From Sphingomonas sp. Leaf34 (GTDB lineage Bacteria; Pseudomonadota; Alphaproteobacteria; Sphingomonadales; Sphingomonadaceae): DNA of 64,000 bases. The stretch covers positions 558,001 through 622,000 of the forward strand of contig NZ_LMLC01000004.1 in assembly GCF_001421805.1 (NCBI RefSeq), written 5' to 3'. A program made the translations under genes and the position numbers. The notes below the pieces were generated by a model. The model was not told the origin of the DNA. It worked only from the letters and a program-made list of their open reading frames with translations, and made no database searches. Positions 27,012 to 36,024 of this stretch are shown here, in pieces; positions within the stretch are counted from its first letter, which is position 1; each line of letters opens with the position of its first letter.

Positions 27012-27923
27012 TCAGGCCGCGATCGAGGCGGAAGGGGCGTCCGCCGCCGGCACGCGTCGTGACCGCGCAAGCGTGGAGAAATACACGTCTTCCAAGCCAC
27101 CGCGCGCGGCCGCAAAGCCATCGCCTGGATCGTCCGGGGACAGGATGTGGATGATCGTCCGGCCGGCAAACAAGCGTGTCGAAATCACCTCGTAGCGCTG
27201 CCGGCTTTCATCGAGCTCATCGCGGCCAATCGTCTTGGCCCAGACGTTGCCGCGAGTCCGCTCGATAAGGTCCAGGGGGGCGCCCTCGAGCTGGATCCGA
27301 CCCGCCGCCAGGACGGCCATCCGCGGACACAGGTCGGCAACATCCTCGACGATGTGAGTCGACAGGATCACGACGACATTCTCACCGATCTCCGCCAAGA
27401 GGTTGAGAAACCGGTTGCGCTCCTCGGGATCGAGGCCAGCAGTTGGTTCGTCGACGATGATCAGCGCGGGGTTGCCGATCAGCGCCTGTGCGATTCCGAA
27501 GCGTTGGCGCATGCCGCCCGAAAAACCTGCAATCGCTTTTTTGCGCACGCTCCACAGATTGGTTTGGTTGAGCAGCGTCTCGACCGTTTCCTTACGCTCG
27601 CGTGTCGAGGCAATGCCCTTTAGCACCGCCATGTGATCGAGCATGTCATACGCCGATACGCGCGGGTACACGCCAAAATCTTGGGGTAGATAGCCGAGCG
27701 TTTCACGCAGCGCTTCGGGGTTCGCGATCACGTCGATGTCGCCAAAACGAATTTTACCGGCTGTCGGCGTTTGCAACGTGGCAATGGTCCGCATCAGCGT
27801 TGATTTGCCGGCACCGTTTGGGCCGAGCAGCCCGAACATTCCGTTAGGTACGCTTAGCGACACATCGTCGAGCGCCCGCGTGCCGTTGGCATACACATGT
27901 GTGACATTGGTAAGTTCGAGCAT
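27012..27923 (-). CDS. ABC transporter ATP-binding protein
   Basis: A 303-residue ABC ATPase with Walker A GPNGAGKST, the Q-loop region LPQDFGVYPRVSA, signature FSGGMRQR, Walker B LIIVDEPTAGLD and the H-loop histidine in LSTHIVED. The last 70 residues form an extra domain common in ABC-2 partners. It is translated from ATG 27923 and followed after 5 bp by the permease-M1 peptidase fusion, its obvious partner. On the minus strand upstream there is a plausible promoter-like TTTACA about 50 bases before the start, but the -10 is unclear. Confidence 0.95.
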   Translation of the reverse strand: MLELTNVTHVYANGTRALDDVSLSVPNGMFGLLGPNGAGKSTLMRTIATLQTPTAGKIRFGDIDVIANPEALRETLGYLPQDFGVYPRVSAYDMLDHMAVLKGIASTRERKETVETLLNQTNLWSVRKKAIAGFSGGMRQRFGIAQALIGNPALIIVDEPTAGLDPEERNRFLNLLAEIGENVVVILSTHIVEDVADLCPRMAVLAAGRIQLEGAPLDLIERTRGNVWAKTIGRDELDESRQRYEVISTRLFAGRTIIHILSPDDPGDGFAAARGGLEDVYFSTLARSRRVPAADAPSASIAA

Positions 27924-28574
27924 CGTTCATCCCCCGTCAGGATAAGCTATCAGGTGTATTGCCAGTGTAAAGCAGGTAAACCTCGTTTAGCGTCGCGCAG
28001 ACGTGGATCCCCAGGAACTCAATGGTTAACGACGTCATCATTGCAGCGGTTTGCGGGCGGACGCATAGCAGAACGCTTTGAACCGACACGCTTTCTGATT
28101 GATGCTGCTCTCGAACTGTCTGGGATTTACGGGGAAGGCAAGTCTTCACCATATCGGCGGGCACGGTGGCGCTCTCGGTCCAAACGAGGCAGGGCGTATC
28201 GCGAAGCATCGCCGCAGCTTGCTCCTTCGAGCAATGGGGGCGGGCGAGCGATCCTTACGGGATGACTGCCGTCGCTTCTGATCGGCCTGATCAAGTGAAG
28301 GCGGCCGCCTTTATTGCCGAAAGATTTGATACGGGTAACGGCACCGATGGACCGTCGAAGGACCACGGGACGTGTCATCGCCGTGATCACGACGGTGGCT
28401 GCCTGTTCGGGATAAGGGATGACGGGAACATATGACCGACGTTGGGGATGCTGGTACCGCGCTCCATCCTGTTTGCCGGTCTGTACGCTCACCTGTAGTT
28501 CAGACGGTCCATGGTGCGCAGGTCGGCGGCACAACGTGAGGCTGGACTATCGAGAATGGGCCGGTCCGTGTTTC
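27924..28574. other. 650-bp region without a recognised gene
   Basis: Several short frames on both strands, none with coding character. It holds the promoter region of the ABC ATPase operon at its left end and the 3' end of the NAD-kinase-like gene at its right. No hairpin with a T run was recognised. Confidence 0.4.
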
Positions 28575-29468
28575 TCAGGCGGTAACCAGGTTGAGCGTCT
28601 GGGCGGCGGGGCCGATCTTGACGTTGCGGCCCCAGTCGAAGGTGAGGAAATCCTGTTCGATGCCGTCGGCGAAGATCACGCCGCCATCGTTCATTCGCGA
28701 GGTTACGCCGAGCGGCGCGGTCGCAAGCTTGCCGGCGCGCAGACTCGTCCCGGTGGCGATGCTGGGAAACGGCTCGCGCACGAAGAACGCGACGGCGCGT
28801 TCCTGCGGATCGAGCGATAGCGCTTCGTGCGTCGCTTCCATGATCGACCGTGCCCAACCGGTCGCGCCGGTCCCCGAGGCAACGATCAGCCCGCTCGACG
28901 AATGGTCCTCAGCCCGGTCATCGCAAGCGATGTGATAGCGCGCGGACTGGTGACTGTGATGGCCGACGAATACCTCGTTGAGTGCGAGCAGGCGTTCGCC
29001 GCTGTCAAGCTGCGCCTCGACCATCGTCCGCCGCTCGGTCGGCGCCGCGCCCGCGACGCTCGCCGGGAGCAGCCCGCCCAGGCGGGCAAGCGGCACGCGC
29101 ACCAATACGCCGTCATACAGGTCTGGCGCGGGGTTGAGCCCCAGCACCGGCTGGCCGTCGAGGTATTTCGCGACGTTGGCGACGAGCCCATCCTGGCCGA
29201 CGACGACGATCACGTCCTCGGGACCGAACAGGAACCGGTCGAGGTCGGCGCGCCTGACCTCGGCCTGCCGCCAATCGCCCGGCACCGCGGCGCGCCCGGC
29301 GCGGAGCGTGGCATGCAACTGGCGGTGACGATCCTCCAGCATGTCGATGTCCTGCCCGCGCGTCTCTAGGAAGAACCTGGCCTGCCCGCGCGTGGCGTGG
29401 CGCGCGAGCAGCAGCTCGTAATCGGTCTCGCGGGTGACGAAGACCGCGCGTGGGGCATTGCTCGACAT
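28575..29468 (-). CDS. Divergent NAD-kinase-like protein
   Basis: A 297-residue protein from ATG 29468, 4 bp after the SPFH gene stop. It shows the ATP-NAD kinase fold order: VVVGQDGLVANVAKYL (family motif GGDG changed to GQDG, aspartate kept), GLNPAPD, LNEVFVGHH (the NE motif), and SSGLIVASGTGATGW (counterpart of the TGSTAY loop). The N-terminal 100 residues (AVFVTRETDYELLLARHATR) are unlike housekeeping NAD kinase. It may phosphorylate NAD or a related nucleotide; the altered glycine motif and different N-terminus suggest a specialised substrate. Operon context with an NrtR-like regulator and an SPFH protein supports an NAD-linked role. Confidence 0.75.
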   Translation of the reverse strand: MSSNAPRAVFVTRETDYELLLARHATRGQARFFLETRGQDIDMLEDRHRQLHATLRAGRAAVPGDWRQAEVRRADLDRFLFGPEDVIVVVGQDGLVANVAKYLDGQPVLGLNPAPDLYDGVLVRVPLARLGGLLPASVAGAAPTERRTMVEAQLDSGERLLALNEVFVGHHSHQSARYHIACDDRAEDHSSSGLIVASGTGATGWARSIMEATHEALSLDPQERAVAFFVREPFPSIATGTSLRAGKLATAPLGVTSRMNDGGVIFADGIEQDFLTFDWGRNVKIGPAAQTLNLVTA

Positions 29469-29472
29469 GCGA

Positions 29473-30456
29473 TCAGCCTCGCGGCAGCGCAGGCGCGTCG
29501 CGGCGGAACTCGCCAAGCACCGTGGCCAGCAGGTCGGGCGTGATGTTGAGATGCTCAATCGTATCGAGCTTGCCCGCCAGCTCGCGCGCGGCCAGGCCCA
29601 GCATCACCGACGGCGGCAGGTCGCGGTAGATCGTCATCCGCGCCTGCTCGGTCTCGGCCTTGGCGCTTTCGACCGTGCGGATCCGCTCCGCCTCGGCGGC
29701 GGCTTCGATCTGCTGTGCCTCGGCATGGCCGGTGGCGCGGTTGCGGGCATTCTCCGCCTCCTGCGTGATCAGCAGCATTTCGCGCCGGGCAAGCTCGGTC
29801 TTGTTGCCGAGTTCGTTTTCGGCGATCGCACGCTCCTTCTCCACCGCCAACGCGCGCCGCTCGAAGGTCGCTTGGTCGGCCTTTTGCTGCAACCCCTCGA
29901 AGGTTGGTGTCTGGAGTGCGCGCTCCAGTTCGCTGGAGGGCGCGAGATTGGTGAGCCGCACCGCCGTCACCGCGATACCGATCTCACCGAGCGCGGGATC
30001 CCCGGCCAGGATCGCCTCGAGCTGATGACGCAGCGGCTCGGGGCCGCCGTCGAGCAGTGCGCGTACCGGGGCCTGCGCCAGATATTGCAGCGCCGCCTGA
30101 TTGACGAGGCCGGCAAGCCGCGTCTCGATGCGCTGGATCGGCTCGCTCTTGTAGGCGCCGGTGACGAGGCCGAGGCTGAAGTCGACGCGGGCGGCGAGCA
30201 GCTCGGGATCGACGACGTGCCAGGTCAGCGTGCCCTGGATCGCGACCGTCTGGAAATCCTGGCTGCGGCCTTTGACGAACAGCGCCATCTCGCGGTCGTC
30301 CATCGGCAGCTCGGCGATGCTGGCGGTCTCGGGGCGGAACCAGAAGACCAGCCCGCGCCCGCTCTGCCGGACCTTGCCGCTGCGATAGCGGATGACGTGG
30401 TTGCTGGCGTCGCTGCGTAGTTGCGCAATTAAGCCGATGTTCTTGATCGATGCCAT
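29473..30456 (-). CDS. SPFH/band-7 domain protein
   Basis: A 327-residue protein with the SPFH domain at about residues 20-190 (GRGLVFWFRPETASIAEL, then MALFVKGRSQDFQTVAIQGT) and a long alanine/glutamate-rich coiled coil at about 195-275. The C-terminal segment ends LPRG. There is no clear N-terminal membrane helix, so it may associate peripherally or scaffold in the cytoplasm. SPFH proteins build large oligomeric platforms. It begins 24 bp after the Nudix-type gene with a good AAGGAGA ribosome binding site and is followed after 4 bp by the NAD-kinase-like gene, so all three appear co-transcribed. Confidence 0.88.
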   Translation of the reverse strand: MASIKNIGLIAQLRSDASNHVIRYRSGKVRQSGRGLVFWFRPETASIAELPMDDREMALFVKGRSQDFQTVAIQGTLTWHVVDPELLAARVDFSLGLVTGAYKSEPIQRIETRLAGLVNQAALQYLAQAPVRALLDGGPEPLRHQLEAILAGDPALGEIGIAVTAVRLTNLAPSSELERALQTPTFEGLQQKADQATFERRALAVEKERAIAENELGNKTELARREMLLITQEAENARNRATGHAEAQQIEAAAEAERIRTVESAKAETEQARMTIYRDLPPSVMLGLAARELAGKLDTIEHLNITPDLLATVLGEFRRDAPALPRG

Positions 30457-30480
30457 GATCGTTCTCCTTGTGCTGTCTGG

Positions 30481-31206
30481 TCAGGCGCCGGTGCGGTGGC
30501 GATAGAGTTCGGCGGGGCGGAAGGACGCGCCGCTTTCGCGCTCGCCGGTCGGCTCCAGCCAGCCGCGGTCGAGCATGCGACGGCGAAACGCCGGCTTGTT
30601 GAGCTTCGTCCCCAGGATGGCCTCATGCACGTCCTGAAGGGCGCGCAAGGTGAAGCGCTCGGGCAGCAGCGCGAACGCCACGCCGGAATAATCGAGCTTG
30701 CCGCGCAGCCGCAGCATCGCCAGCCCGAGCATGTCGGCATGGTCGAACGCGAGCGGCAGCGTTTCGCCGTCAGTCGAGCACGCCTCCACCGGTCCGCCGA
30801 CTTCGCCACGCCATGGTACGATCAGCTCGGCCAGCGCCAGTTCCGGTTCTGCCTTCAGGGCAGCGGCGAAGTCCGGCGACGGGAGCAACGCGAAATAGGC
30901 GACGCTGATGATCCGGGTTCGGGGATCGCGATTCACTGCGCCGAACGTGTAGAGCTGTTCGACATACGCATCCTTCATCCGTGCCTTGTCGGCGAGCAGG
31001 CGGCGCGCGGCATCGTCGAGGCTCTCGTCGATCGCCACGAAGCCACCGGGTAGCGCCCATCGGCCGAGGTGCGGATGGTCCTCACGCCGCACCAATAGCG
31101 CAGCAGGCGTGCCGTCGATCACGCTCATCAGAACGAGGTCGACCGCAACCGATGGCCGTTCATAGGCCGAGGGATCATAGTCGCGCAGGAATTCATGCTC
31201 GCTCAT
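30481..31206 (-). CDS. NrtR-like regulator: degenerate Nudix domain plus winged helix
   Basis: A 241-residue protein. Residues about 20-150 form a Nudix domain, but the Nudix box is broken: Gly55, Glu61 and Arg69 are kept, while the catalytic positions read Leu70, Asp73, Lys74 and Arg76 instead of E, E, E and G. Residues about 160-241 (ERFTLRALQDVHEAILG, then NKPAFRRRMLDRGWLEP) match the winged-helix domain of NrtR regulators. NrtR proteins bind ADP-ribose or related nucleotides and repress NAD-metabolism genes, often with a catalytically dead Nudix domain. It heads the three-gene operon, which it probably autoregulates. A plain Nudix hydrolase is unlikely given the lost glutamates. Confidence 0.82.
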   Translation of the reverse strand: MSEHEFLRDYDPSAYERPSVAVDLVLMSVIDGTPAALLVRREDHPHLGRWALPGGFVAIDESLDDAARRLLADKARMKDAYVEQLYTFGAVNRDPRTRIISVAYFALLPSPDFAAALKAEPELALAELIVPWRGEVGGPVEACSTDGETLPLAFDHADMLGLAMLRLRGKLDYSGVAFALLPERFTLRALQDVHEAILGTKLNKPAFRRRMLDRGWLEPTGERESGASFRPAELYRHRTGA

Positions 31207-31214
31207 GCGACACC

Positions 31215-31263
31215 CATATATTCAGGATGCATCTTACTAAGACGCGAAGTGGATATATGTCAA
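31215..31263 (-). promoter_or_regulatory. Putative promoter and operator of the NrtR-like operon
   Basis: On the minus strand a perfect -35 TTGACA (31263-31258) is followed after 18 bases by TAGTAA, or after 21 by TAAGAT, as weak -10 candidates. Two inverted 7-mers, CATATAT (31215-31221) and ATATATG (31253-31259), flank this promoter: one abuts the -35 and the other lies near the expected transcript start. That arrangement would suit autorepression by a dimeric regulator, but the operator role is inference. Confidence 0.4.
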
Positions 31264-31341
31264 TCCCATATTAGTTGAGGCGGGTACGGCAGCAGAGAAG
31301 GGTCGTGATCAAAGACGGCGCCCAACGCGCAGCCGGTGCCT

Positions 31342-32700
31342 CTACGGATTACTGTCACCTGTTTGAGCAGCGACACTGCGCCTCCAGAGCATCCATGCCA
31401 TTGCGGCGAGCAGGGCAGTCGCTGCCAAGAGAACACTCCACAGCAGGATCTGGCGCCGGACTGCGGTCGCATCGCTCACCGGTGCAAGCCGCAGCACATC
31501 CTGCGGGCCGATGGCCGTGGCTGACAGTACGGTGCCGCCGGACGCCTGGCTCATGATGGTTTCGGCCGGCAGGTACATATCCGGCGCATTCGCTCGGCCG
31601 CTTGTCAGGCGGTAGGGTGGCTTGCCGGCGGAAAGGAACAGGATCGCGCGCGGCGAGAATCCCAACCTGATGGCGGGCGGAGCGGTGAAGCCGGGGGATC
31701 GCGGATCTGCCTCGATCCGTACCGTGCGATACCGTCGCCCGTCCAGCGCGATGCCCTGGGGCGGGGTTGGCCCGGCGCCTGCGCGTACGGCCGTCCCGGA
31801 TCCGATGGGCGTCCAGGGCTGTTCACGGTCGTCGCGACCAAAGACGTGCACGGGCAGGATCATGTCGTTGCCGGTCGGGACGATCTGGATCGTGTCGAAC
31901 GCATTTGCGGAGGGCCATTCGAATTCGACCGCGTGGGCGTCGGTCAGCGCTGGCAGCGACGCAGCGATCGACACGCTGGTCGCGGCGGCCGGATGCATGA
32001 CCAGCGCCGCCTTTCGTATCGATACCGGCGATAGCAGCCGCGACGCTGCGCGCCATGTGATGCGGAGATAGTCGTCGTCCAGCACTGCGCCGCCAAGCTT
32101 CAGCGGACCCACGGCGTTGCCAGCGGTTCGGTAAACGACCGCTGTGCCAAGCGGTCGCCAATCCTTGAGATCGGCGCTCGCTTCGACGGTGAAGGTCACC
32201 GGCTGCGCGCGCGGCACGTCTGCGTCGAGCATCAGCATGTCTGCACGTCCCGCCACTGCGCGGGTGTCGAGCAGCACGCCGAGTGTGATCGCCTCCGCAG
32301 GGCGACCTGATAGCTTGCCGTCGATTTGTGCGACGCGGGCGGTGCCGGCGCCGTCGAGGCGGAGGGAAACGCCGGTTACTGTCAGCGCATCGGCGGCGCC
32401 GAGCATCGGAAGCGCGGGCACGTCGTAACGCTTCGCGAGGCCCGCGGCGGACGCGATGCGGGCGATCGGCATCGGCCGGCCGGTGGCATCGAAGACCCTG
32501 ACATCGGACAGGTTCGCGGTCCTCGATGCGGCGAGCACCGCGGCGGGCATCGCCAGTCGCTGCACGGTCGAACCGGGCGCGATGACGATCGGCACGTGGC
32601 GCGCATAGGCCCGTGGATCGTCGTCGGAGCCAGCCGGGGCCGCGGCGATAAGTACACCCGTCGCCAGTGCAAGGCCGGCACGCCTAAGGACGCTCCTCAT
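31342..32700 (-). CDS. DUF3999-type secreted, membrane-anchored protein
   Basis: A 452-residue protein from ATG 32700, which overlaps the upstream DUF2339 stop (ATGA). It has a Sec signal peptide (MRSVLRRAGLALATGVLIAA), a long beta-rich periplasmic region of about 380 residues (FTVEASADLKDWRPLGTAVVY, VRIEADPRSPGFTAPP), and one C-terminal transmembrane helix (LLWSVLLAATALLAAMAWML) before a short basic tail. This matches DUF3999 proteins, which commonly pair with DUF2339. Function is not known; the pair probably forms an envelope complex. The frame is open further upstream inside DUF2339, but that part is only a shadow. Confidence 0.75.
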   Translation of the reverse strand: MRSVLRRAGLALATGVLIAAAPAGSDDDPRAYARHVPIVIAPGSTVQRLAMPAAVLAASRTANLSDVRVFDATGRPMPIARIASAAGLAKRYDVPALPMLGAADALTVTGVSLRLDGAGTARVAQIDGKLSGRPAEAITLGVLLDTRAVAGRADMLMLDADVPRAQPVTFTVEASADLKDWRPLGTAVVYRTAGNAVGPLKLGGAVLDDDYLRITWRAASRLLSPVSIRKAALVMHPAAATSVSIAASLPALTDAHAVEFEWPSANAFDTIQIVPTGNDMILPVHVFGRDDREQPWTPIGSGTAVRAGAGPTPPQGIALDGRRYRTVRIEADPRSPGFTAPPAIRLGFSPRAILFLSAGKPPYRLTSGRANAPDMYLPAETIMSQASGGTVLSATAIGPQDVLRLAPVSDATAVRRQILLWSVLLAATALLAAMAWMLWRRSVAAQTGDSNP

Positions 32701-35561
32701 GCCACGACCCTGTCGTCGATAGGCGTCGCCTTGGGCGGCAGCGGCGCGAGATAGCCGACGACCAGCATCAGGACGCCGACCACGATGAACGTGATGATCC
32801 TTGCACCGCCGCCCGCGGCGTTCAGATCGACGAGCAGCAACTTGATCACGGTCAGCGGAAGCAGTCCGGCGCCCACCAGCCACAGGCTGCGCTGTGCCCG
32901 GCGGGACGCCAGCACCATCAACGCCAGTGCGAGCGACGTCCACAGGATCGCCAGCCCGGTCTGTACGACCACGCTGTCGAGCAGCGCATCGCCGCTCCAC
33001 GAGATCCCGAGCATCTGATGCGTGAACCGCAGCCAGACCGTGTTGACCATGACGAAGGCCAGCCCTGCCAGCGCGGCAAGCATCCCGGTGTCGCGCAAAG
33101 CGGCGGATCCCGGCGGCATCGGCACCGCCGCCACAATGGTACGCCGCCACAGCTCGAGCGCGGCGAGCGACAACCCCAGCGTCAGATCGACCGGGTTGAG
33201 CAGCGGCAGATAGGGCAGGGGCGCCGCATTGCCCGACGAGATCACCGCCGTCAGCAGTGCGCCGAGATAGACCAGCGCCGCGATCGGGACCGCCGCGTAC
33301 CAGCCATAGGCCTGAGCATGCCGATCAAGCGGCCACCGCCGCCCGCCCATCGCATCGTCCTGCGCCGCCGCGGTGTGCAGCGTGCGACCCGCCCACATCG
33401 TCAGCGCCACCAGCACCGCCACGGTGGCGAAGAGCAGCGTGACTTGCGCCCAGGCGGTGTTCCACAGCCGCGCGGTCTCGATCGCCAACCACAGGCCGTC
33501 CGCGAGCATCGCGGTCGCAAACCACACCCCGCCGACATGGATGACGCCGAGCACTGCGCGCAACTCGGTCGCCGTCTGATCCTGGTCGTTGCGGTACAGC
33601 ATCCGCAGGTGCAGCAGGATCGCGGCGGTCCACAGCAAGCCGTCGGGCATCTGCAGGACATGGTGGCCTTGGCCGGCCGTGACGATGAACGTCAGCACCA
33701 ACGCCATCAGACTGGTGTAGCTGGGCCGGGTTGCGACCGGCCAGCGCCAGCGCCGCCCGGCATACTGCGCCGCCCATGCGCTGCCGACAAAGGCGAGCAG
33801 CATCAGCAGCGGTTGCAGTCCGGGATCGAACGCCGGCGCGATTCGCAGACCGGCGGCGCGCGGCGGGGTCATGCGCGTGATGTCGGCGAACCATGCCAGG
33901 AACCAGAAGAAGAAGCCGAACACGAACGCCGGTGCCGCCATCGTCGTCTCGTATCGCGCATAGGCGTTTGCCCACCGCGACCGGCTGTGCGGCAGTGGTT
34001 CGCGCAGCCACCACGCGGTCGCCAGCCCGGCCAGCGCGATCAGCATCGCGCCGATGAAGCCTGGATTGGCGAGCGGGATGGCGGAGACGGTGTCGGACAG
34101 CCCGCCAAGGTAGATCAGCGCCGCCACGAGTAAGAGCAGGATCCCGAACAGCCGCGGCATCCAGCGCGCCTGTCGCAGGCCGACCCAGAATGCACCTGCA
34201 CCTTCGAGCGCCCAAGCGGCGGACGTCCAGCGTGCGCCGAGCGCCAGCGGTACCGCCAGCGTGACGAAACCGATGCCGATCGCCAGCATCGTCTCGTTCA
34301 TCACGCGGAACGTCTCGCGACGATACCGCATCGTCCAGGCTGCCACGCCCAGGTACAGCGCCGCAAAGCCGATCGCGGCGAACGCGCTGCCGAAGGGGCG
34401 ATCGTGGACCAACCCGACCTCCAGCCCGAAGCCCGCCAGCGCCGGTCCAAAGAGCAAGGTGGTATCGACCATATTGCCGAGCCGCCCCGGCGTCGCCCGA
34501 GCATAGAGAACCGCGGTTGCGACGTAGATCAGCACCGATGCGATCAGGAAGCCCTGCGCGGCGACGAAGTCGGTCGGCTGGTAGCGTGTCGTGCCCCACA
34601 GCGTCGCCACGCCGAATGTGGCGAAAAAGCCGAGCAGGTTGAGGACGCGCCACGCCTGTCGCTGGGCGATGACCAGGATCGCTAGATTGAGAATGGTATA
34701 ATAGACGAACACCACGGCGATGCTGCCACCACCGCCCGCGAGCAACAGCGGCACCGCAAAGCCCCCCGCGAACGCGGTGACCGCGAGCGCTTGCGACCGC
34801 TGCAACAGCGCCAGCGTGCAACCGAGCGCGCAAACCACGATCATCAGCACGAACGCAGCCATGATCGGAAACAGGGCATACAGCTTTGCTGCGGCGAACA
34901 GGGCCAGATAGATCGTTGCGATCCCGCCGCCTTGCAGCGCCAGGCCGAAGCCGGGGCGTCTCTCTCGCGTACGGAAGCCGACCGCGAGCAGGGCGATGCC
35001 GACTGCGACGACCAACGCCAGACGCAGCTCGATCGGGAACAGTCCGGCCGACGCCGCATAGCGCGCGAGGAACGATAGCCCGACGAACAGGATGATCAGG
35101 CCGACGCGAACGATCGTGTTGCCACCGAATAGCCAGTTTTTCGCTGCGGTCATGACAGGCGTTATGATCGCTCCGACGACGCTCGGTTCTGCCGGCCCTG
35201 CGGGTGTTGCAAACGCCGGATTGCGCCGCAAGGTCGCGCCGATCGGGGAGGGTGGCGGCGTCGCCCAGGGGCTGGGTGTGGGTTCATCGGCGGCGGCGCG
35301 CGCTGTCGATGACAGGCCGACGTCGGTTACGGGTGGCGCCGGTGCCGCCGATCGTCCCCTCTCGGATGGGCCGCGTGCGGTCAGGCTGTCGATCTGGTCC
35401 TGCAGTGCGCGCGTCGCTCGCGCCACTTCTGTACGGACGCTGTGTCGTAATCCGACGCCGACGACGAGGCCGATCAGCCCCCCGATCACGAGTCCGTACG
35501 TTTCAAGATCGGCGAAGAGCCAGCCGATCAACGCGCCGACAATCCCTGCCCAGACGATCAT
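32697..35561 (-). CDS. DUF2339 polytopic membrane protein
   Basis: About 954 residues, with an N-terminal membrane segment (MIVWAGIVGALIGWLFADLE), a proline/alanine-rich cytoplasmic linker of about 100 residues, then more than 20 predicted helices. It includes the conserved-looking NWLFGGNTIVRVGLIILFVG stretch that introduces DUF2339 membrane arrays. Start ATG 35561 is chosen because the membrane segment follows at once; an ATG 18 codons upstream (35615) is also possible and neither has a strong ribosome binding site. It is coupled to the DUF3999 gene by a 4-bp overlap. Function is unknown; the size and two-protein arrangement suggest a transporter or envelope scaffold. Confidence 0.82.
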   Translation of the reverse strand: MIVWAGIVGALIGWLFADLETYGLVIGGLIGLVVGVGLRHSVRTEVARATRALQDQIDSLTARGPSERGRSAAPAPPVTDVGLSSTARAAADEPTPSPWATPPPSPIGATLRRNPAFATPAGPAEPSVVGAIITPVMTAAKNWLFGGNTIVRVGLIILFVGLSFLARYAASAGLFPIELRLALVVAVGIALLAVGFRTRERRPGFGLALQGGGIATIYLALFAAAKLYALFPIMAAFVLMIVVCALGCTLALLQRSQALAVTAFAGGFAVPLLLAGGGGSIAVVFVYYTILNLAILVIAQRQAWRVLNLLGFFATFGVATLWGTTRYQPTDFVAAQGFLIASVLIYVATAVLYARATPGRLGNMVDTTLLFGPALAGFGLEVGLVHDRPFGSAFAAIGFAALYLGVAAWTMRYRRETFRVMNETMLAIGIGFVTLAVPLALGARWTSAAWALEGAGAFWVGLRQARWMPRLFGILLLLVAALIYLGGLSDTVSAIPLANPGFIGAMLIALAGLATAWWLREPLPHSRSRWANAYARYETTMAAPAFVFGFFFWFLAWFADITRMTPPRAAGLRIAPAFDPGLQPLLMLLAFVGSAWAAQYAGRRWRWPVATRPSYTSLMALVLTFIVTAGQGHHVLQMPDGLLWTAAILLHLRMLYRNDQDQTATELRAVLGVIHVGGVWFATAMLADGLWLAIETARLWNTAWAQVTLLFATVAVLVALTMWAGRTLHTAAAQDDAMGGRRWPLDRHAQAYGWYAAVPIAALVYLGALLTAVISSGNAAPLPYLPLLNPVDLTLGLSLAALELWRRTIVAAVPMPPGSAALRDTGMLAALAGLAFVMVNTVWLRFTHQMLGISWSGDALLDSVVVQTGLAILWTSLALALMVLASRRAQRSLWLVGAGLLPLTVIKLLLVDLNAAGGGARIITFIVVGVLMLVVGYLAPLPPKATPIDDRVVA

Positions 35562-36024
35562 TCCTACGCGTCCCCCTGCGGCATTCCCGCCAAGCTTGGC
35601 GTGTACATGGCGCACCTAAACCGACGGGTCGAGGGCGATCGCGCATTGGCGACAGATGCTGTGTGGATCACATCTTTGCAAACTTGCGTAGTCCAAGGAT
35701 TGGCTAACGCGCCTCAAGCCGGCGATGTGGTGCCCGCAGCGTCAGGACAGGGGCGAGCGAATTAGGCATTTTAGCTTTACTTCAGAAAGATTTGCCGAGC
35801 GACTGCCGATGCGTTCGATCGATAATGGATCGAAGTCAAAGATCTGGCCCCGCAGTGGGTGCGAAGTCCAGTCTCATATATCCGGAGGACCGTATCTGAT
35901 AGCAACGCTGCGCTCGTCGCTAGCCGCTATTTCTGCGTTCGTCGCGAGGGTGAATGCGGTCATCACCGGGTTTCGTCTGGACTAGCGCGTCCTGATCCGT
36001 ATCCTGTCAGGGGGGAGAGCGGGC
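35562..36024. other. Divergent promoter region between DUF2339 and alpha-2-macroglobulin genes
   Basis: No convincing gene. The stretch around 35760-35900 is AT-richer and is a likely promoter zone for one or both flanking genes; no exact sites could be assigned. Confidence 0.4.

Noticed and set aside
25507..27195. Long plus-strand frame opposite the ABC-permease/M1 peptidase gene
   Set aside because: Antisense shadow with low-complexity charged composition, while the minus-strand frame has clear permease helices and is fully explained.
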